64,000 bases of DNA from Bacillota bacterium (GCA_023386815.1 JAEWIZ010000008.1:372001-436000), one strand, 5' to 3'. Positions 7,627 through 16,951 are shown, counted from the first letter of the stretch. The notes: generated by a model from the letters alone, not told the origin. A program made the numbers and translations.

Positions 7627-9855
7627 ATGAAGAAAAAAGTATTGATGTTAATTATTGCAACCCTATTAATTTCTGGCTATTCTAATCTATCAATAAAATC
7701 TGATGAAGTGTCCGCAATGTCAGGACAGAATACCACACAAGAATCGCCAGTTGCAACCCCGACAATGATGCCTGCACCTAGTACGACACCACCTGTGACA
7801 CCAACACCCGGCGACTCATCTTCGGTGACACCAACGCCTGTAATAACAGTGACACCCACACCAGTACCGACGCCGCAGGCAATTTCCATTAGTATCAAAC
7901 AAAATCCTACGAAGATAATTTATGAAGCCGGCGAAACATTGGATTTCTCCAATATGTTTGTTGAAGCTGCTTACATAGACGGTACAAGTGCATATATAAC
8001 AGATTATCAGGTTACAGGATATAATACGAATACCATTGGTGTACAGACCATTTATATTACTTATCAGAATCAGGTAGCAACCTTTAATATTACAGTGTTA
8101 CCAAAACGTGTTACCAATATAACCGCTTCTTATCATGATACTTCAACTATTACGCTTACCTGGGATGCAAATACCAATGCTTCCAGATACGAAGTATACA
8201 TATTAGATGAGCTTACGAATGTTTATAATTTTTATTCCTCTGCAACAACGAATAGTATTACACTGAACTATCCAGCGGCAACGATAAAAAGTTTTCAGAT
8301 ATGCGCTGTTGGAACAGCACAGGGATTAGAGTATAAAAGTGCAATGTCCGACATCTATAGCGCGGCAACAAATCCTGAGATAGTAAATAATCTATTGGTA
8401 ACTGATAGTACAGATAAATATGTATCGTTAGTATGGGACGATGTAAGCGGTGCAACCGGATATTTGGTTTATCGTTCCTTGGCTTCAAAAAATAGTTATG
8501 TGTTGATTGGCACCAGTGATACAACGATTTATACGGATTCAAAAGTATCCTCAGGTACCAGTTACAACTATAAGGTATGTGCTTATGTTTTGGATCAAAA
8601 CTTTCAAGGTGAATTTTCTCCCTTCGTTGATATCAGTACTAATCCTGCGATGATGATCCTAAAATATAAAGCCGGTGAGGAAAAGGTTCGTCTGAAATGG
8701 TCAAAAGTAACTGGAGCAACTGCCTATGATATCTATATGTGGGATGAGGAAACTGGAGCAAGTCTCCTTCAGACAGTGAAAGGAAACAGTACCATCAGCT
8801 ATGTGGTAGAAGGCTTAGAAACAGATGGTTATTATGAGTTTTATGCTGTATCAAGACGCTATTATAATGGTAAAACTTATTATGGAATGGAGTCAGATAC
8901 TGTTGGTATATATCTAGAGGTGCTTGAAAATACAAGTACCACGGGCAAATTATTTATGACACAAGAAGCTTTATTAAAGTCTTGGACCTATCAAAAGTTA
9001 TCCTTTTTCAGTACATATGTAAATCTTGAGAAGAGTTTTGTTATACCGGGACTGGCGACCACGAATGTAGGTGGCTTCTCCAGTACCAGGATGTGCCCGC
9101 AGGGAATAGCTTTCGCAGATAATTATCTGCTTATGACCGCCTATGATATGGCTGGGGAAGAGAATTCAGTTGTCTATGTAATGGATAAAAAGACAAGGGA
9201 GCTCATAACTACCCTAATACTGCCGGGGAAACCACATGTAGGGGGAATTGCCTTTGACGGAACCTATATCTGGGTTACCAGCGGAACAGTTGTCTATTCC
9301 ATAGCTTTTTCCGATGTTGAATCTGCAATATCAGTTGGTGGAGCTTACAGTTTTGTAACCTATGCATCTACTTGTAAGCTGGATATTACCACTTCATATG
9401 CTACCTTTTATGACGGTAAACTATGGGTAGGCTCGTACAATGAGTTGAAGGATACAGTAATGAACAGCTATTTTGTGGATGATTTCGATAATGCACCTAC
9501 CTTAACAAAAGTAGATACAATAGCAATGCCTACCAGAGTTCAGGGAGTGGCTTTTACGAATCAGGGAACTTTAATTTTATCCAGGTCCTGCCAGCTATAT
9601 AAGGGACTGCGAGGATATATGCGTCAGATTGATGTATATAAGCCTGATATGTCTAAAACTCTTAATGGTGTGATTCAATTAGGAAAACTGGTGAATTCGG
9701 TTAGCATGCCATCTATGAATGAAGGAATTGCAATTGACGGTAATTACTTGTACGTCAATTTTGAGTCAGGTGCCTTTGACAAGTCCACTTACAAAATGGA
9801 TCGAATCTGTGCTTTTAAGCTTCAGGATGTTGTAAAGAAAAAAACCACCAAATAA
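7627..9855 (+). CDS. Secreted modular protein with Ig-like, fibronectin III-like and propeller-like parts
   Basis: 742 residues. A basic start and hydrophobic stretch (residues 1-20) form a signal peptide, followed by a Pro/Thr linker of 'TPTP' type at about 45-88. Residues about 90-158 look like a bacterial Ig-like (Big_3/4) domain. Three fibronectin III-like repeats follow (about 160-440), recognisable by 'ITLTWDANTNASRYEVY', 'VSLVWDDVSGATGYLVYR' and 'VRLKWSKVTGATAYDIY'. The C-terminal 280 residues resemble a beta-propeller ('QGIAFADNYLLMTAYD', 'GGIAFDGTYIWVTSG', 'EGIAIDGNYLYVNF'). No catalytic motif or sortase signal is seen. The signal peptide ends in 'LLISGYS', a lipobox-like stretch with Tyr where Cys would be expected, so it is probably released rather than lipid-anchored. 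Function unknown. Confidence 0.75.
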   Translation: MKKKVLMLIIATLLISGYSNLSIKSDEVSAMSGQNTTQESPVATPTMMPAPSTTPPVTPTPGDSSSVTPTPVITVTPTPVPTPQAISISIKQNPTKIIYEAGETLDFSNMFVEAAYIDGTSAYITDYQVTGYNTNTIGVQTIYITYQNQVATFNITVLPKRVTNITASYHDTSTITLTWDANTNASRYEVYILDELTNVYNFYSSATTNSITLNYPAATIKSFQICAVGTAQGLEYKSAMSDIYSAATNPEIVNNLLVTDSTDKYVSLVWDDVSGATGYLVYRSLASKNSYVLIGTSDTTIYTDSKVSSGTSYNYKVCAYVLDQNFQGEFSPFVDISTNPAMMILKYKAGEEKVRLKWSKVTGATAYDIYMWDEETGASLLQTVKGNSTISYVVEGLETDGYYEFYAVSRRYYNGKTYYGMESDTVGIYLEVLENTSTTGKLFMTQEALLKSWTYQKLSFFSTYVNLEKSFVIPGLATTNVGGFSSTRMCPQGIAFADNYLLMTAYDMAGEENSVVYVMDKKTRELITTLILPGKPHVGGIAFDGTYIWVTSGTVVYSIAFSDVESAISVGGAYSFVTYASTCKLDITTSYATFYDGKLWVGSYNELKDTVMNSYFVDDFDNAPTLTKVDTIAMPTRVQGVAFTNQGTLILSRSCQLYKGLRGYMRQIDVYKPDMSKTLNGVIQLGKLVNSVSMPSMNEGIAIDGNYLYVNFESGAFDKSTYKMDRICAFKLQDVVKKKTTK

Positions 9856-9877
9856 AATTAATACGATTATTAAGAAT

Positions 9878-9932
9878 AAGGTTATAAATAATGTTAAGGG
9901 AAACTTTCAATATTATTTATAGCCTTATTTCT
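9878..9932 (+). terminator. Terminator after the secreted-protein gene
   Basis: AAGGTTATAAATAAT (9878-9892) pairs with ATTATTTATAGCCTT (9912-9926), 14 of 15 as Watson-Crick and one as G-U, followed by ATTTCTTTT. Confidence 0.75.
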
Positions 9933-10041
9933 TTTGAAATAGATATAGGATTAATTTCATTTTTCGTTTATAATTAGAGAGTAAGATTTTATTATATTTT
10001 AAGCGATTCTTCACACAAGTAATTTAGGAATGCTATATAAT

Positions 10042-10170
10042 TAGCTTATTTATAAGAATTTGAGATTTCTCCATGTCAAAATGCATGAGCTTAGATGAAT
10101 CGGTAGGAATTTATATTGCTAACTATTGTGAAAGTGAGCTTTTTGATACGAAATTCTTATAAGTTAGCTA
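10042..10170. repeat. 129-bp element bounded by 20-bp inverted repeats
   Basis: The arm at 10042-10061 and the reverse complement of 10151-10170 agree at 18 of 20 positions. The 89-bp interior has no open reading frame of note. The element fills most of the 344-bp gap between the terminator at 9878 and the gene at 10200. It could be a small palindromic element or a structured leader of that gene. Confidence 0.5.
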
Positions 10171-10199
10171 CGTAAAAAAAGAGAAAGAGGTTTGTGTCT

Positions 10200-10592
10200 A
10201 TGAGAGAAAAATTTTACCGATTTATGCAAGGCAGGTATGGTAATGATGCATTTAACCAGTTTTTGGTGGTTGTAATTCTACTTTGCCTAGGATTATCCTT
10301 CTTTTTTGGAAATATATTTTATGTAATTGGGCTGATAGGTCTGTTTTACATGTATTTCCGCATGTTTTCAAAAAAAATTGCGAAGCGTTCTGCAGAAAAT
10401 CAGGCTTATCTCGGTGTTTATAATAAAATAAGATTTAGCCTTCAAAAAAGATTTCATTTTTTAAAGCAAAACAAAACGCATCACATCTTTAAATGTCCAA
10501 ACTGCCAGCAGAAAATAAGGGTTCCTAGAGGAAAGGGTAGAATTTCAATCCGTTGTCCAAAATGCAGTAATGAGTTTGTGAAAAAAAGTTAA
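10200..10592 (+). CDS. Small membrane protein with C-terminal zinc ribbon
   Basis: 130 residues. Residues about 15-55 form one or two transmembrane helices ('FLVVVILLCLGLSFFFG' and 'FYVIGLIGLFYMYF'), followed by a basic stretch. The end is a zinc-ribbon with two cysteine pairs, 'CPNCQQKIRVPRGKG' and 'CPKCSNEF'. An in-frame GTG at 10194 is also possible, but the GAAAGAGG ribosome site spacing favours ATG 10200. The zinc ribbon probably faces the cytosol. No function is known to me; it stands alone. Confidence 0.7.
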   Translation: MREKFYRFMQGRYGNDAFNQFLVVVILLCLGLSFFFGNIFYVIGLIGLFYMYFRMFSKKIAKRSAENQAYLGVYNKIRFSLQKRFHFLKQNKTHHIFKCPNCQQKIRVPRGKGRISIRCPKCSNEFVKKS

Positions 10593-10755
10593 GATTATCT
10601 TTTGATATCCAGGTTATGGAAGCTTCAGTATTGAATTTAATGCCAGCATATTCTATAATAAATAGAGATAGAGAAGGCATCGGGGGAATACACTTGAAAT
10701 AGAAAGTTATCATTAAAGTGTGGATTATGCTGATTGGATAACAGAGGAGGACGTT

Positions 10756-11607
10756 ATGGCAGGAGTTAAAATAGTTGCAGATAGCACATGTGATTTATCA
10801 GAGGATCTTATTAAGAAGCATGATATTACAATCATTCCACTCAATATTGTGTTGGATATGAAGAGTTATCTGGACGGCGTTCAAATAACCGCTGATGAAA
10901 TCTATGAATGGGCTGACCGGATGAATACTACTCCAAAAACAGCTGCACCTGAAATGGGGTACATTATAAATACTTTGAAGCCCTTCGTGGAGGCCGGGGA
11001 TGATATCATATTTTTTGGTATTTCAGAAGAGATGTCAGTAACCTGTAACAGCGTCAGACTGGCAGCAGAGGAAATGTCCTATCAGAAGATTCGGGTTATA
11101 AATTCTCAGAATTTATCTACTGGAATTGGATTGCAGGTTTTAAGAGCAGCAGAGCTGGCTAAAAAAGGCTTGGGCACAGATGACATAGTAAAGGAAATAG
11201 AGGAAGCCAGAGATAAGGTTCGTGCCTCCTTTGTCATTGATACTTTGACTTATCTGCAACGTGGTGGAAGATGCAGTGCTGTCACAGCTTTGTTAGGGAA
11301 TGCGTTAAAGTTAAAGCCCATGATTTGTGTCAAGCAGGGGAAAATGGGTGTGGATAAAAAATATCGTGGAAAGCAGCAAAGCGTTGTTCGCAGCTATGCA
11401 AAGGATTTAGAACCTCAGCTTTTACAAGCGGATAAGAAGAGGGTATTTATTACTCATTCAGGTATTGACCAGGTGATTTTAGAGGAAACCTATGATTATT
11501 TAAAGGGGTTAGGTCACTTTGATGAAATATTAATTACCAGGGCAGGTGGTGTTATCTCCAGTCATTGCGGACCCAACACCCTTGGTATTTTGTTTTATGA
11601 GATATGA
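10756..11607 (+). CDS. DegV family fatty-acid-binding protein
   Basis: 283 residues. Begins 'VKIVADSTCDLSEDLI', the DegV signature, and has the second conserved segment 'LTYLQRGGRCSA' and a glycine-rich end. DegV/FakB proteins bind one fatty acid in the cytosol and present it to the fatty-acid kinase FakA. Longer frames start upstream, but GAGGAGG at 10744-10750 sets the start at ATG 10756. No fakA is adjacent. A second DegV gene lies at 21.5 kb. Confidence 0.88.
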   Translation: MAGVKIVADSTCDLSEDLIKKHDITIIPLNIVLDMKSYLDGVQITADEIYEWADRMNTTPKTAAPEMGYIINTLKPFVEAGDDIIFFGISEEMSVTCNSVRLAAEEMSYQKIRVINSQNLSTGIGLQVLRAAELAKKGLGTDDIVKEIEEARDKVRASFVIDTLTYLQRGGRCSAVTALLGNALKLKPMICVKQGKMGVDKKYRGKQQSVVRSYAKDLEPQLLQADKKRVFITHSGIDQVILEETYDYLKGLGHFDEILITRAGGVISSHCGPNTLGILFYEI

Positions 11608-11739
11608 TATTAGGGTATGCAAAATGTAACTGGTATAAGTACCGGAATAAGTTAACTAATATAGTATGGAACAAATAAGTGGTAAAGTATGTAAAACAAT
11701 AGAACTTATATAAATATGGAATAATGTAACCTGAAATGA

Positions 11740-13521
11740 ATGGGTATCATAGTATTCGGAAGTGGAAATCTAGAAAGCGGTGGGATGATGCTGGAAAATA
11801 AATTATCTGTAGCAAGGGGTAATACCAAAGCTGATCTGGTACTAAAGAATGCAAATGTAGTAAATGTGTTTACACAAGCCATTGAACGGTTAGACGTTGC
11901 TATTTGCGAGGGTACTATTGTTGGGCTGGGTGAATATTCGGGGAACATTGAGATAAATTGTGAGGGACAATATGTAGTTCCTGGATTTATCGATGGTCAT
12001 ATCCATTTGGAAAGCTCTATGTTAAAACCGGTAGAATTTGCGAAAGCAGTACTGCCCCATGGAACCACTGCGGTAATTACTGATCCTCACGAGATTACGA
12101 ATGTATGCGGTATCAAGGGGTTAGAATATATGCTAAAGGCATCGAAGGATTTACCGCTGGATGTGTATTTTATGTTACCGTCCTGTGTCCCTTCAACATC
12201 GTTTGATGAAAATGGGCAGATCGTAAGAGCCGCAGATATTGAGGAGTTTTATAATCAGGAACGAGTACTAGGACTGGCGGAAGTCATGGATTATATAGGA
12301 ACAATTCAGGGCGATGAAGATTTACTACATAAAATTGCTTTTGCAAAGCTTCATCATAGGGTTGTGGACGGTCATGCACCAGGAATTACCGGAAAACAGG
12401 CCTGCGCTTATATTACAGCAGGCATTGAATCAGATCATGAATGTATCAATCTGGAGGAGGCTAAAGAGAAATACGCGAGGGGACAATGGATAATGATCCG
12501 GGAAGGCTCTGCAGCAAAGAATCTGGATGCATTGATGGGATTATTTCAGCCTCCCTATCATCAGCGCTCCATGCTGGTTACTGACGATAAGCACCCCTAT
12601 GACTTGTTAGCACAGGGGCATATCGATGGGATTCTCCGACAAGCTATTAAAAATGGCGCAGATCCTTGCATTGCAATCAAAATGGCTACCATAAATCCTG
12701 CCACCTATTTCCAGTTGCGAAATACCGGTGCTATTGCGCCAGGATATAAGGCAGATATCGTTATTTTGTCGGATCTTACTGAGATTAAAATAGATAAGGT
12801 AATTAAGAATGGTATCCTTGTAACCGGCGATAACCAAATGCAAGCTATGGTAGAGCCGGAGATTGAATTGGAGATTTTAAACAAGGTATACCATTCCTTC
12901 CACTGCGAAGCGCTTCAGGCGGAAGCATTTAATCTTAAGCCCACTCAAGTACCAAGTACTTCAGATTCCTTCCGCGTAATTTCACTGTTAAAAGGGGAGA
13001 TCTTTACCAAAGAAATGATCCTTCCTCTTAATGGCCAGATACCAACGATATCTGTTGAGAAGGATGTGTTAAAGCTGGCAGTTATTGAACGTCATCATAA
13101 CACAGGGCATATTGGAGTAGGCTTTGTTCATGGATATGGACTGAAGAAGGGAGCAATTGCTTCTTCAGTTGCCCACGATTCCCATAATATGATTGCGGTT
13201 GGTACGAATAATGAAGATTTAGCTATTGCTGCTAACTGTATCCGGGAAATGCAAGGTGGATGGGCAATCGCAGAGAATGGTAAGATTATCGCAAAATTAG
13301 CCTTACCTATCGCTGGACTAATGAGTGACTTAGACGCCAAAACGCTTGCATCAAAAATCAATGAGCTTTTAGCTGTGGCAAGAGAGCTTGGTGTTGCAGA
13401 AGGGATTGATCCGTTTTTAACGCTTGCCTTTGCCAGTCTGCCAGTGATTCCGGAGCTAAGGCTGATAACAACCGGTTTGTTTGATGTAAAAGCGCAAAAG
13501 CTAGTCTCGGTAATCATTTAA
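11740..13521 (+). CDS. ade: Adenine deaminase
   Basis: Converts adenine to hypoxanthine and ammonia in purine salvage. Amidohydrolase fold: 'VVPGFIDGHIHLESSML' carries the first metal histidines, then 'TTAVITDPHEITNVCG', 'VDGHAPGITGKQACAYI', 'GIESDHECI' and 'MLVTDDKHPYDL'. The C-terminal adenine deaminase domain has 'GVGFVHGYGLKKGAIASSVAHDSHN'-type sequence in pieces. Up to 593 residues, slightly longer than usual. The start is uncertain: ATG 11740 lacks a ribosome site, and ATG 11785/11788 directly follow GGTGGG and would remove 15-16 residues that the family does not need. Confidence 0.93.
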   Translation: MGIIVFGSGNLESGGMMLENKLSVARGNTKADLVLKNANVVNVFTQAIERLDVAICEGTIVGLGEYSGNIEINCEGQYVVPGFIDGHIHLESSMLKPVEFAKAVLPHGTTAVITDPHEITNVCGIKGLEYMLKASKDLPLDVYFMLPSCVPSTSFDENGQIVRAADIEEFYNQERVLGLAEVMDYIGTIQGDEDLLHKIAFAKLHHRVVDGHAPGITGKQACAYITAGIESDHECINLEEAKEKYARGQWIMIREGSAAKNLDALMGLFQPPYHQRSMLVTDDKHPYDLLAQGHIDGILRQAIKNGADPCIAIKMATINPATYFQLRNTGAIAPGYKADIVILSDLTEIKIDKVIKNGILVTGDNQMQAMVEPEIELEILNKVYHSFHCEALQAEAFNLKPTQVPSTSDSFRVISLLKGEIFTKEMILPLNGQIPTISVEKDVLKLAVIERHHNTGHIGVGFVHGYGLKKGAIASSVAHDSHNMIAVGTNNEDLAIAANCIREMQGGWAIAENGKIIAKLALPIAGLMSDLDAKTLASKINELLAVARELGVAEGIDPFLTLAFASLPVIPELRLITTGLFDVKAQKLVSVII

Positions 13522-13683
13522 CGAAGGTGAATCAAGAAACAAGGCTAAATATGGAACCAAAGAAACAATAATATGTAATACGCATTACTAGAATTAATTC
13601 TTATCTAAAAAAGAATATCGAAAACAGGCATCCACTTGTTCTTTTGTTAATAACATAATATTAAAAGAAGAAAAGGATTGCTT

Positions 13684-14103
13684 ATGTTTAATTATGAATC
13701 CGAGCAGGAAAGAGAATTATCATTATATCCAAAAGAATATACATTTCTGACGGCAGCCCAGAATGGTAATATTATCACATATGGCGTGGTATCTTATAAC
13801 ATCAATCGAATGGATCATTTTTTGTATAATTATATACATAAAATTCCAGATAAAATAACATTAGCTTATTTTCAGATCAATGGATATCCATCCATTGGTA
13901 TTTTGGAATATACCGGTGACCTAATCATTTATACTACGAGACACTATAATCAAAGAGATGAGGCATATTATATCACGTATTATGGAGCTGTTGTGTTTAA
14001 ACACCAGATAAGAATACGTGATATGGTGCAAAGAATATACAATCTTAAGACATTAGATAATAAGGATATTACAGTGTTTAGAGTTTTTCTCGGAAACGTT
14101 TAG
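13684..14103 (+). CDS. Hypothetical protein of 139 residues
   Basis: Not recognised. The protein is rich in Tyr, Ile and Asn, lacks cysteine, signal peptide or membrane segments, and looks like a small mixed alpha/beta cytosolic domain. AAAAGGA just before ATG 13684 sets the start. It has its own terminator and no functional partner, so nothing more can be said. Confidence 0.6.
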   Translation: MFNYESEQERELSLYPKEYTFLTAAQNGNIITYGVVSYNINRMDHFLYNYIHKIPDKITLAYFQINGYPSIGILEYTGDLIIYTTRHYNQRDEAYYITYYGAVVFKHQIRIRDMVQRIYNLKTLDNKDITVFRVFLGNV

Positions 14104-14105
14104 CG

Positions 14106-14143
14106 AAATAGCTCCCAGATTCAAGTTGGGGAGCTATTTATTA
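14106..14143 (+). terminator. Terminator after the 13684 gene
   Basis: AAATAGCTCCC (14106-14116) pairs with GGGAGCTATTT (14129-14139), then a T-rich tail. Confidence 0.8.
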
Positions 14144-14252
14144 TATCTAAAATTCAGTGTCAGTCTTAGTATGGAACCACAATATGATTAGTTAGGACAA
14201 GCTATAGTTTTTATATAAAAAGAGATCATCATACTAAATTAAGAAATTGTGG

Positions 14253-14310
14253 TTGACATTATGAAGGTACAGATGTATATTTGTATCAAGTGAATGAATA
14301 AATATACAAT
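14253..14310 (+). promoter_or_regulatory. argC promoter with ARG-box-like operator
   Basis: TTGACA (14253-14258), 17 bp, TATATT (14276-14281). Twelve bases further, 14293-14310 matches the published ArgR half-operator pattern (TGAAT, four A/T, ATTCA) at all but one position. This is exactly where a repressor would block initial transcription, so arginine repression is inferred. Confidence 0.65.
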
Positions 14311-14332
14311 AATGAAAATATGAGGTCAGATT

Positions 14333-15286
14333 ATGAAGAAAAGGATATTTGTAGATGGATTGACCGGAACGACCGGATTAAAGATACATGAAAGATTAGC
14401 ACTTTATAATGAACTTGATGTGATTACCATTGATTATGATAAAAGACGGGATGCTGCGGAGAGAGCAAGATGTCTGAATGAAGCAGATGTGGTATTTCTA
14501 TGCCTGCCTGATGATGCTGCCAAGGAAGCCGTAAGCATGGTTACGAACCCTGAAACCTGCATTATCGATGCCAGCACCGCTCACCGTACGGCGAACGGAT
14601 GGTGCTATGGCCTTCCTGAATTATCTGTACTACATCGGGAAGCGATTAAGAATAGTAAGCGAATCAGTAATCCGGGCTGTCATGCAACTGCATTTATCCT
14701 TTTGGCTCATCCACTCGTTAAACAACAGATCATAAGTCCGGAATATCCGATCACCTGCCAAAGCTTGACCGGATATAGCGGTGGTGGCAAAGCTTTAATT
14801 GAAAAATACGAACAGAAGGACGGAAAGAATGATTATGCCAAGGCTCCAAGACCTTATGGGCTCACATTAAACCATAAGCATCTCCCAGAAATGACTATGC
14901 ATAGCGGATTAACAGAACCACCCGTATTTATCCCTATCTTAGGTAACAACTATAAAGGTATGGCTGTTATGATGTCTCTTCATACAAGACTTTTAGCGAA
15001 AAAGCTGACAGCAAAGAATATCCATGAATTATTGGAAGAGTATTATCAAGGGCAGAAATTTGTTAAGGTTATGCCATATGCGGATGATTCATTTCTTTTT
15101 GATGGAGCGGTTGACATTACCGCCTGCAATGATACAAACAATGCAGAAATTTTTGTATTTGGAAATGACAGCAAAGGAAGTGTGATTATTATGACACGCA
15201 TTGATAATTTAGGAAAAGGTGCATCCGGAGCAGCAATCCAGAATATGAATCTTGTGTTAGGTTTTGAAGAAGACCTTCATTTATAA
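14333..15286 (+). CDS. argC: N-acetyl-gamma-glutamyl-phosphate reductase, short type
   Basis: Third enzyme of arginine synthesis, reducing N-acetylglutamyl phosphate with NADPH to the semialdehyde. The 317-residue length and 'IFVDGLTGTTGLKIHERL' NAD(P)-binding start mark the shorter type-2 ArgC. The catalytic cysteine is in 'RISNPGCHATAF', with 'CQSLTGYSGGGKALI' and a conserved histidine in 'LNHKHLPEM'. It stands alone without argJBD, which is unusual for clostridia, but the operator upstream supports the assignment. Confidence 0.95.
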   Translation: MKKRIFVDGLTGTTGLKIHERLALYNELDVITIDYDKRRDAAERARCLNEADVVFLCLPDDAAKEAVSMVTNPETCIIDASTAHRTANGWCYGLPELSVLHREAIKNSKRISNPGCHATAFILLAHPLVKQQIISPEYPITCQSLTGYSGGGKALIEKYEQKDGKNDYAKAPRPYGLTLNHKHLPEMTMHSGLTEPPVFIPILGNNYKGMAVMMSLHTRLLAKKLTAKNIHELLEEYYQGQKFVKVMPYADDSFLFDGAVDITACNDTNNAEIFVFGNDSKGSVIIMTRIDNLGKGASGAAIQNMNLVLGFEEDLHL

Positions 15287-15392
15287 ACCAGCTCTTTATT
15301 AGTGTAGGGTAGACATTTCAATGTATTTGTTAAGTTAATGTTTCGTGAGCATCGAATATTAGAAAGAAATCGAAGACAAGAAAGAAATCGTA

Positions 15393-15427
15393 AAAAGCTC
15401 CAGAGTAAATCTGGAGCTTTAGTATTT
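15393..15427 (+). terminator. Terminator of argC
   Basis: AAAAGCTCCAGA (15393-15404) pairs with TCTGGAGCTTT (15410-15420). The T tail is short and runs into the repeat array that follows. Confidence 0.65.
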
Positions 15428-15506
15428 AAATCTTAGTGTTGTAAAGTATTTAAATCTTAGTATTTTATAGTATTTAAATCTTATACCTAAGTATTTAAGG
15501 CTTAAT
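15421..15506 (+). repeat. Degenerate tandem repeat, about 24 bp
   Basis: AGTATTTAAATCTTA occurs at 15421, 15445 and 15469 (period 24), with a decayed fourth copy at about 15490. It lies between argC and the converging HD-domain gene. Confidence 0.75.
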
Positions 15507-15516
15507 ATTTATGAAT

Positions 15517-16026
15517 CTACTCTGTATCAAATAACAGGCGTTGTAACCTGTCATAGTCAAATAATTTGATAGGGATATGAAACGTCTCGGTCAGTGAAAC
15601 ATACTTATCTACCGCACAGACCAATGCCGCCTCTTTACAAAGAGGTAGCTTTGATATATTTAACGGCCACATATGCTTCGATATGATTTCTTCTTCAATT
15701 TTATTTATTTGAAAATATTTTTTAGCATTTGTCAGAGCTAAGCCTGCATGGTAATAGCCATGAAGACGATGGGCTTTGTCAGGAATATGCCAATCATAGA
15801 GATAGAAATCATGCAGCATGGCTCCCCGTATTAAGCTTCGTGTATTATATTGAAAGGGTAAACGTAAGGAGTATTGATAGCTGAGATAGGCTACAATGAG
15901 ACAGTGATTGAAAGTAGAGGTCTTCCCGTGCTGAATATAGTTCCTCATCTCCTGTACCCGATCCACTTCTAATAATTCTTTTATAACCTTAATAAATTCT
16001 TTTTCCTCGAAATAAGATAATGACAT
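15517..16026 (-). CDS. HD-domain phosphohydrolase-like protein
   Basis: 169 residues with a compact HD domain: an early His in 'FNHCLIVAYLSYQYSLR', the HD pair in 'IRGAMLHDFYLYDW' and later His residues in 'HGYYHAGLAL' and 'EIISKHMWPL'. These metal-binding positions are typical of HD hydrolases acting on phosphate esters, and close homologues are often annotated as metal-dependent phosphohydrolases. The substrate is not predictable. The gene ends just after the repeat array. Confidence 0.8.
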   Translation of the reverse strand: MSLSYFEEKEFIKVIKELLEVDRVQEMRNYIQHGKTSTFNHCLIVAYLSYQYSLRLPFQYNTRSLIRGAMLHDFYLYDWHIPDKAHRLHGYYHAGLALTNAKKYFQINKIEEEIISKHMWPLNISKLPLCKEAALVCAVDKYVSLTETFHIPIKLFDYDRLQRLLFDTE

Positions 16027-16144
16027 ACCGCTCCTTTTCCATCCTTTCTATTAATTTTAGGCAATTGCGGAATGTTATATGCAAAACAGTAGCAGTTTTT
16101 TAGTTTCGCAAAGGCCAAATCAATATCAATTAGTAAGGAGCTGA

Positions 16145-16696
16145 TTAATCCTTTGGACAATTCTCAGAATCAAGAATTCTCATCATTTGGTGCAAACCTT
16201 GTAATAAGCCGCTGGCGTATTTAGCTTCTAAATCCAGTGTACAAATCATGCTTTCTGGAATATGAATGGCTTCTGTTTTTAGAGCCTTCCCCTTTTCTGT
16301 TAATTCAATATAAACATTACGCTCATCATTTAAGCTTCGGGTTCGTTTAATATAATCTTGGGATTCTAATTTTTTCAACATGGGTGTAAGGGTACCGGAA
16401 TCCAGATAGAGACGTTTGCCCAGCTCCTTTACGTTTATGTTATCTGCTTCCCAGAGGGCAAGTAGAATGATATAGCCCGTATAAGTCAAGCCATGGGGAT
16501 CTAAGAGAGGTTTGTATTTTTTAATGATTTCTTTGGAACAGACATACAGGGAGAAGCATAGCTGTTGATCTAATTTAAGCAAATCGTAGCAAGAGCTGCC
16601 TGCGGCTACAGGTTTCTTTGGATTTTTACTAATAGAATCAGCTGGCTGATCCTTCTTAGCAGGTGTATTCGTGATTAATTTATCTATTTTACTCAT
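16145..16696 (-). CDS. OhrR-type MarR-family peroxide-sensing repressor
   Basis: 183 residues. The core follows the OhrR pattern: 'LKLDQQLCFSLYVCSKEIIK' with the reactive-cysteine candidate C47, then 'LTYTGYIILLALWE', the winged helix 'VKELGKRLYLDSGTLTPML' and 'RTRSLNDERNVYIELT'. Known OhrR proteins sense organic hydroperoxides through this cysteine. It has about 30 extra N-terminal residues compared with B. subtilis OhrR. The start at 16696 is fixed by GAGG on the minus strand; a longer frame lacks a ribosome site. It is divergent from a nitroreductase, and OhrR-like operators lie between them. Confidence 0.88.
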   Translation of the reverse strand: MSKIDKLITNTPAKKDQPADSISKNPKKPVAAGSSCYDLLKLDQQLCFSLYVCSKEIIKKYKPLLDPHGLTYTGYIILLALWEADNINVKELGKRLYLDSGTLTPMLKKLESQDYIKRTRSLNDERNVYIELTEKGKALKTEAIHIPESMICTLDLEAKYASGLLQGLHQMMRILDSENCPKD

Positions 16697-16755
16697 AGGA
16701 TTACCTCGCTTTGATTTTATCAGTGAAATCATAGGATTATGTTATCTTGTTTGAT

Positions 16756-16785
16756 TACAATTAGATTTTATACAATTATTTTGAA
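16756..16785. promoter_or_regulatory. OhrR-like operator near the repressor start
   Basis: The site agrees at about 25 of 30 positions with the tandem TACAATT/AATTGTA operator recalled for B. subtilis ohrA. It lies 60-89 bp upstream of the repressor gene start, consistent with autoregulation. Confidence 0.65.
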
Positions 16786-16802
16786 AATGTCAATGAAACA
16801 TA

Positions 16803-16846
16803 TTGACAAATCTTAAAAAATAGTGTTAAATTAAATTGCATACAAT
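16803..16846 (+). promoter_or_regulatory. Nitroreductase promoter overlapped by an OhrR-like operator
   Basis: TTGACA (16803-16808), 17 bp, TTAAAT (16826-16831). The stretch 16831-16846 matches the centre of the OhrR operator at 15 of 16 positions and overlaps the end of the -10 element, so the divergent repressor would block this promoter. Confidence 0.6.
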
Positions 16847-16951
16847 ATAAAATGAAATGGATACAAAATACATAGTAAGCCATTTATTTTTATATAATAA
16901 CTTTAGTTGTTTATAATACTATATTAGTATCGTTGAAAGGATGGTATCATT

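Noticed and set aside
13128..13517. A 129-codon minus-strand frame
   Set aside because: Opposite the conserved 3' part of adenine deaminase, with no ribosome site or recognisable domain.
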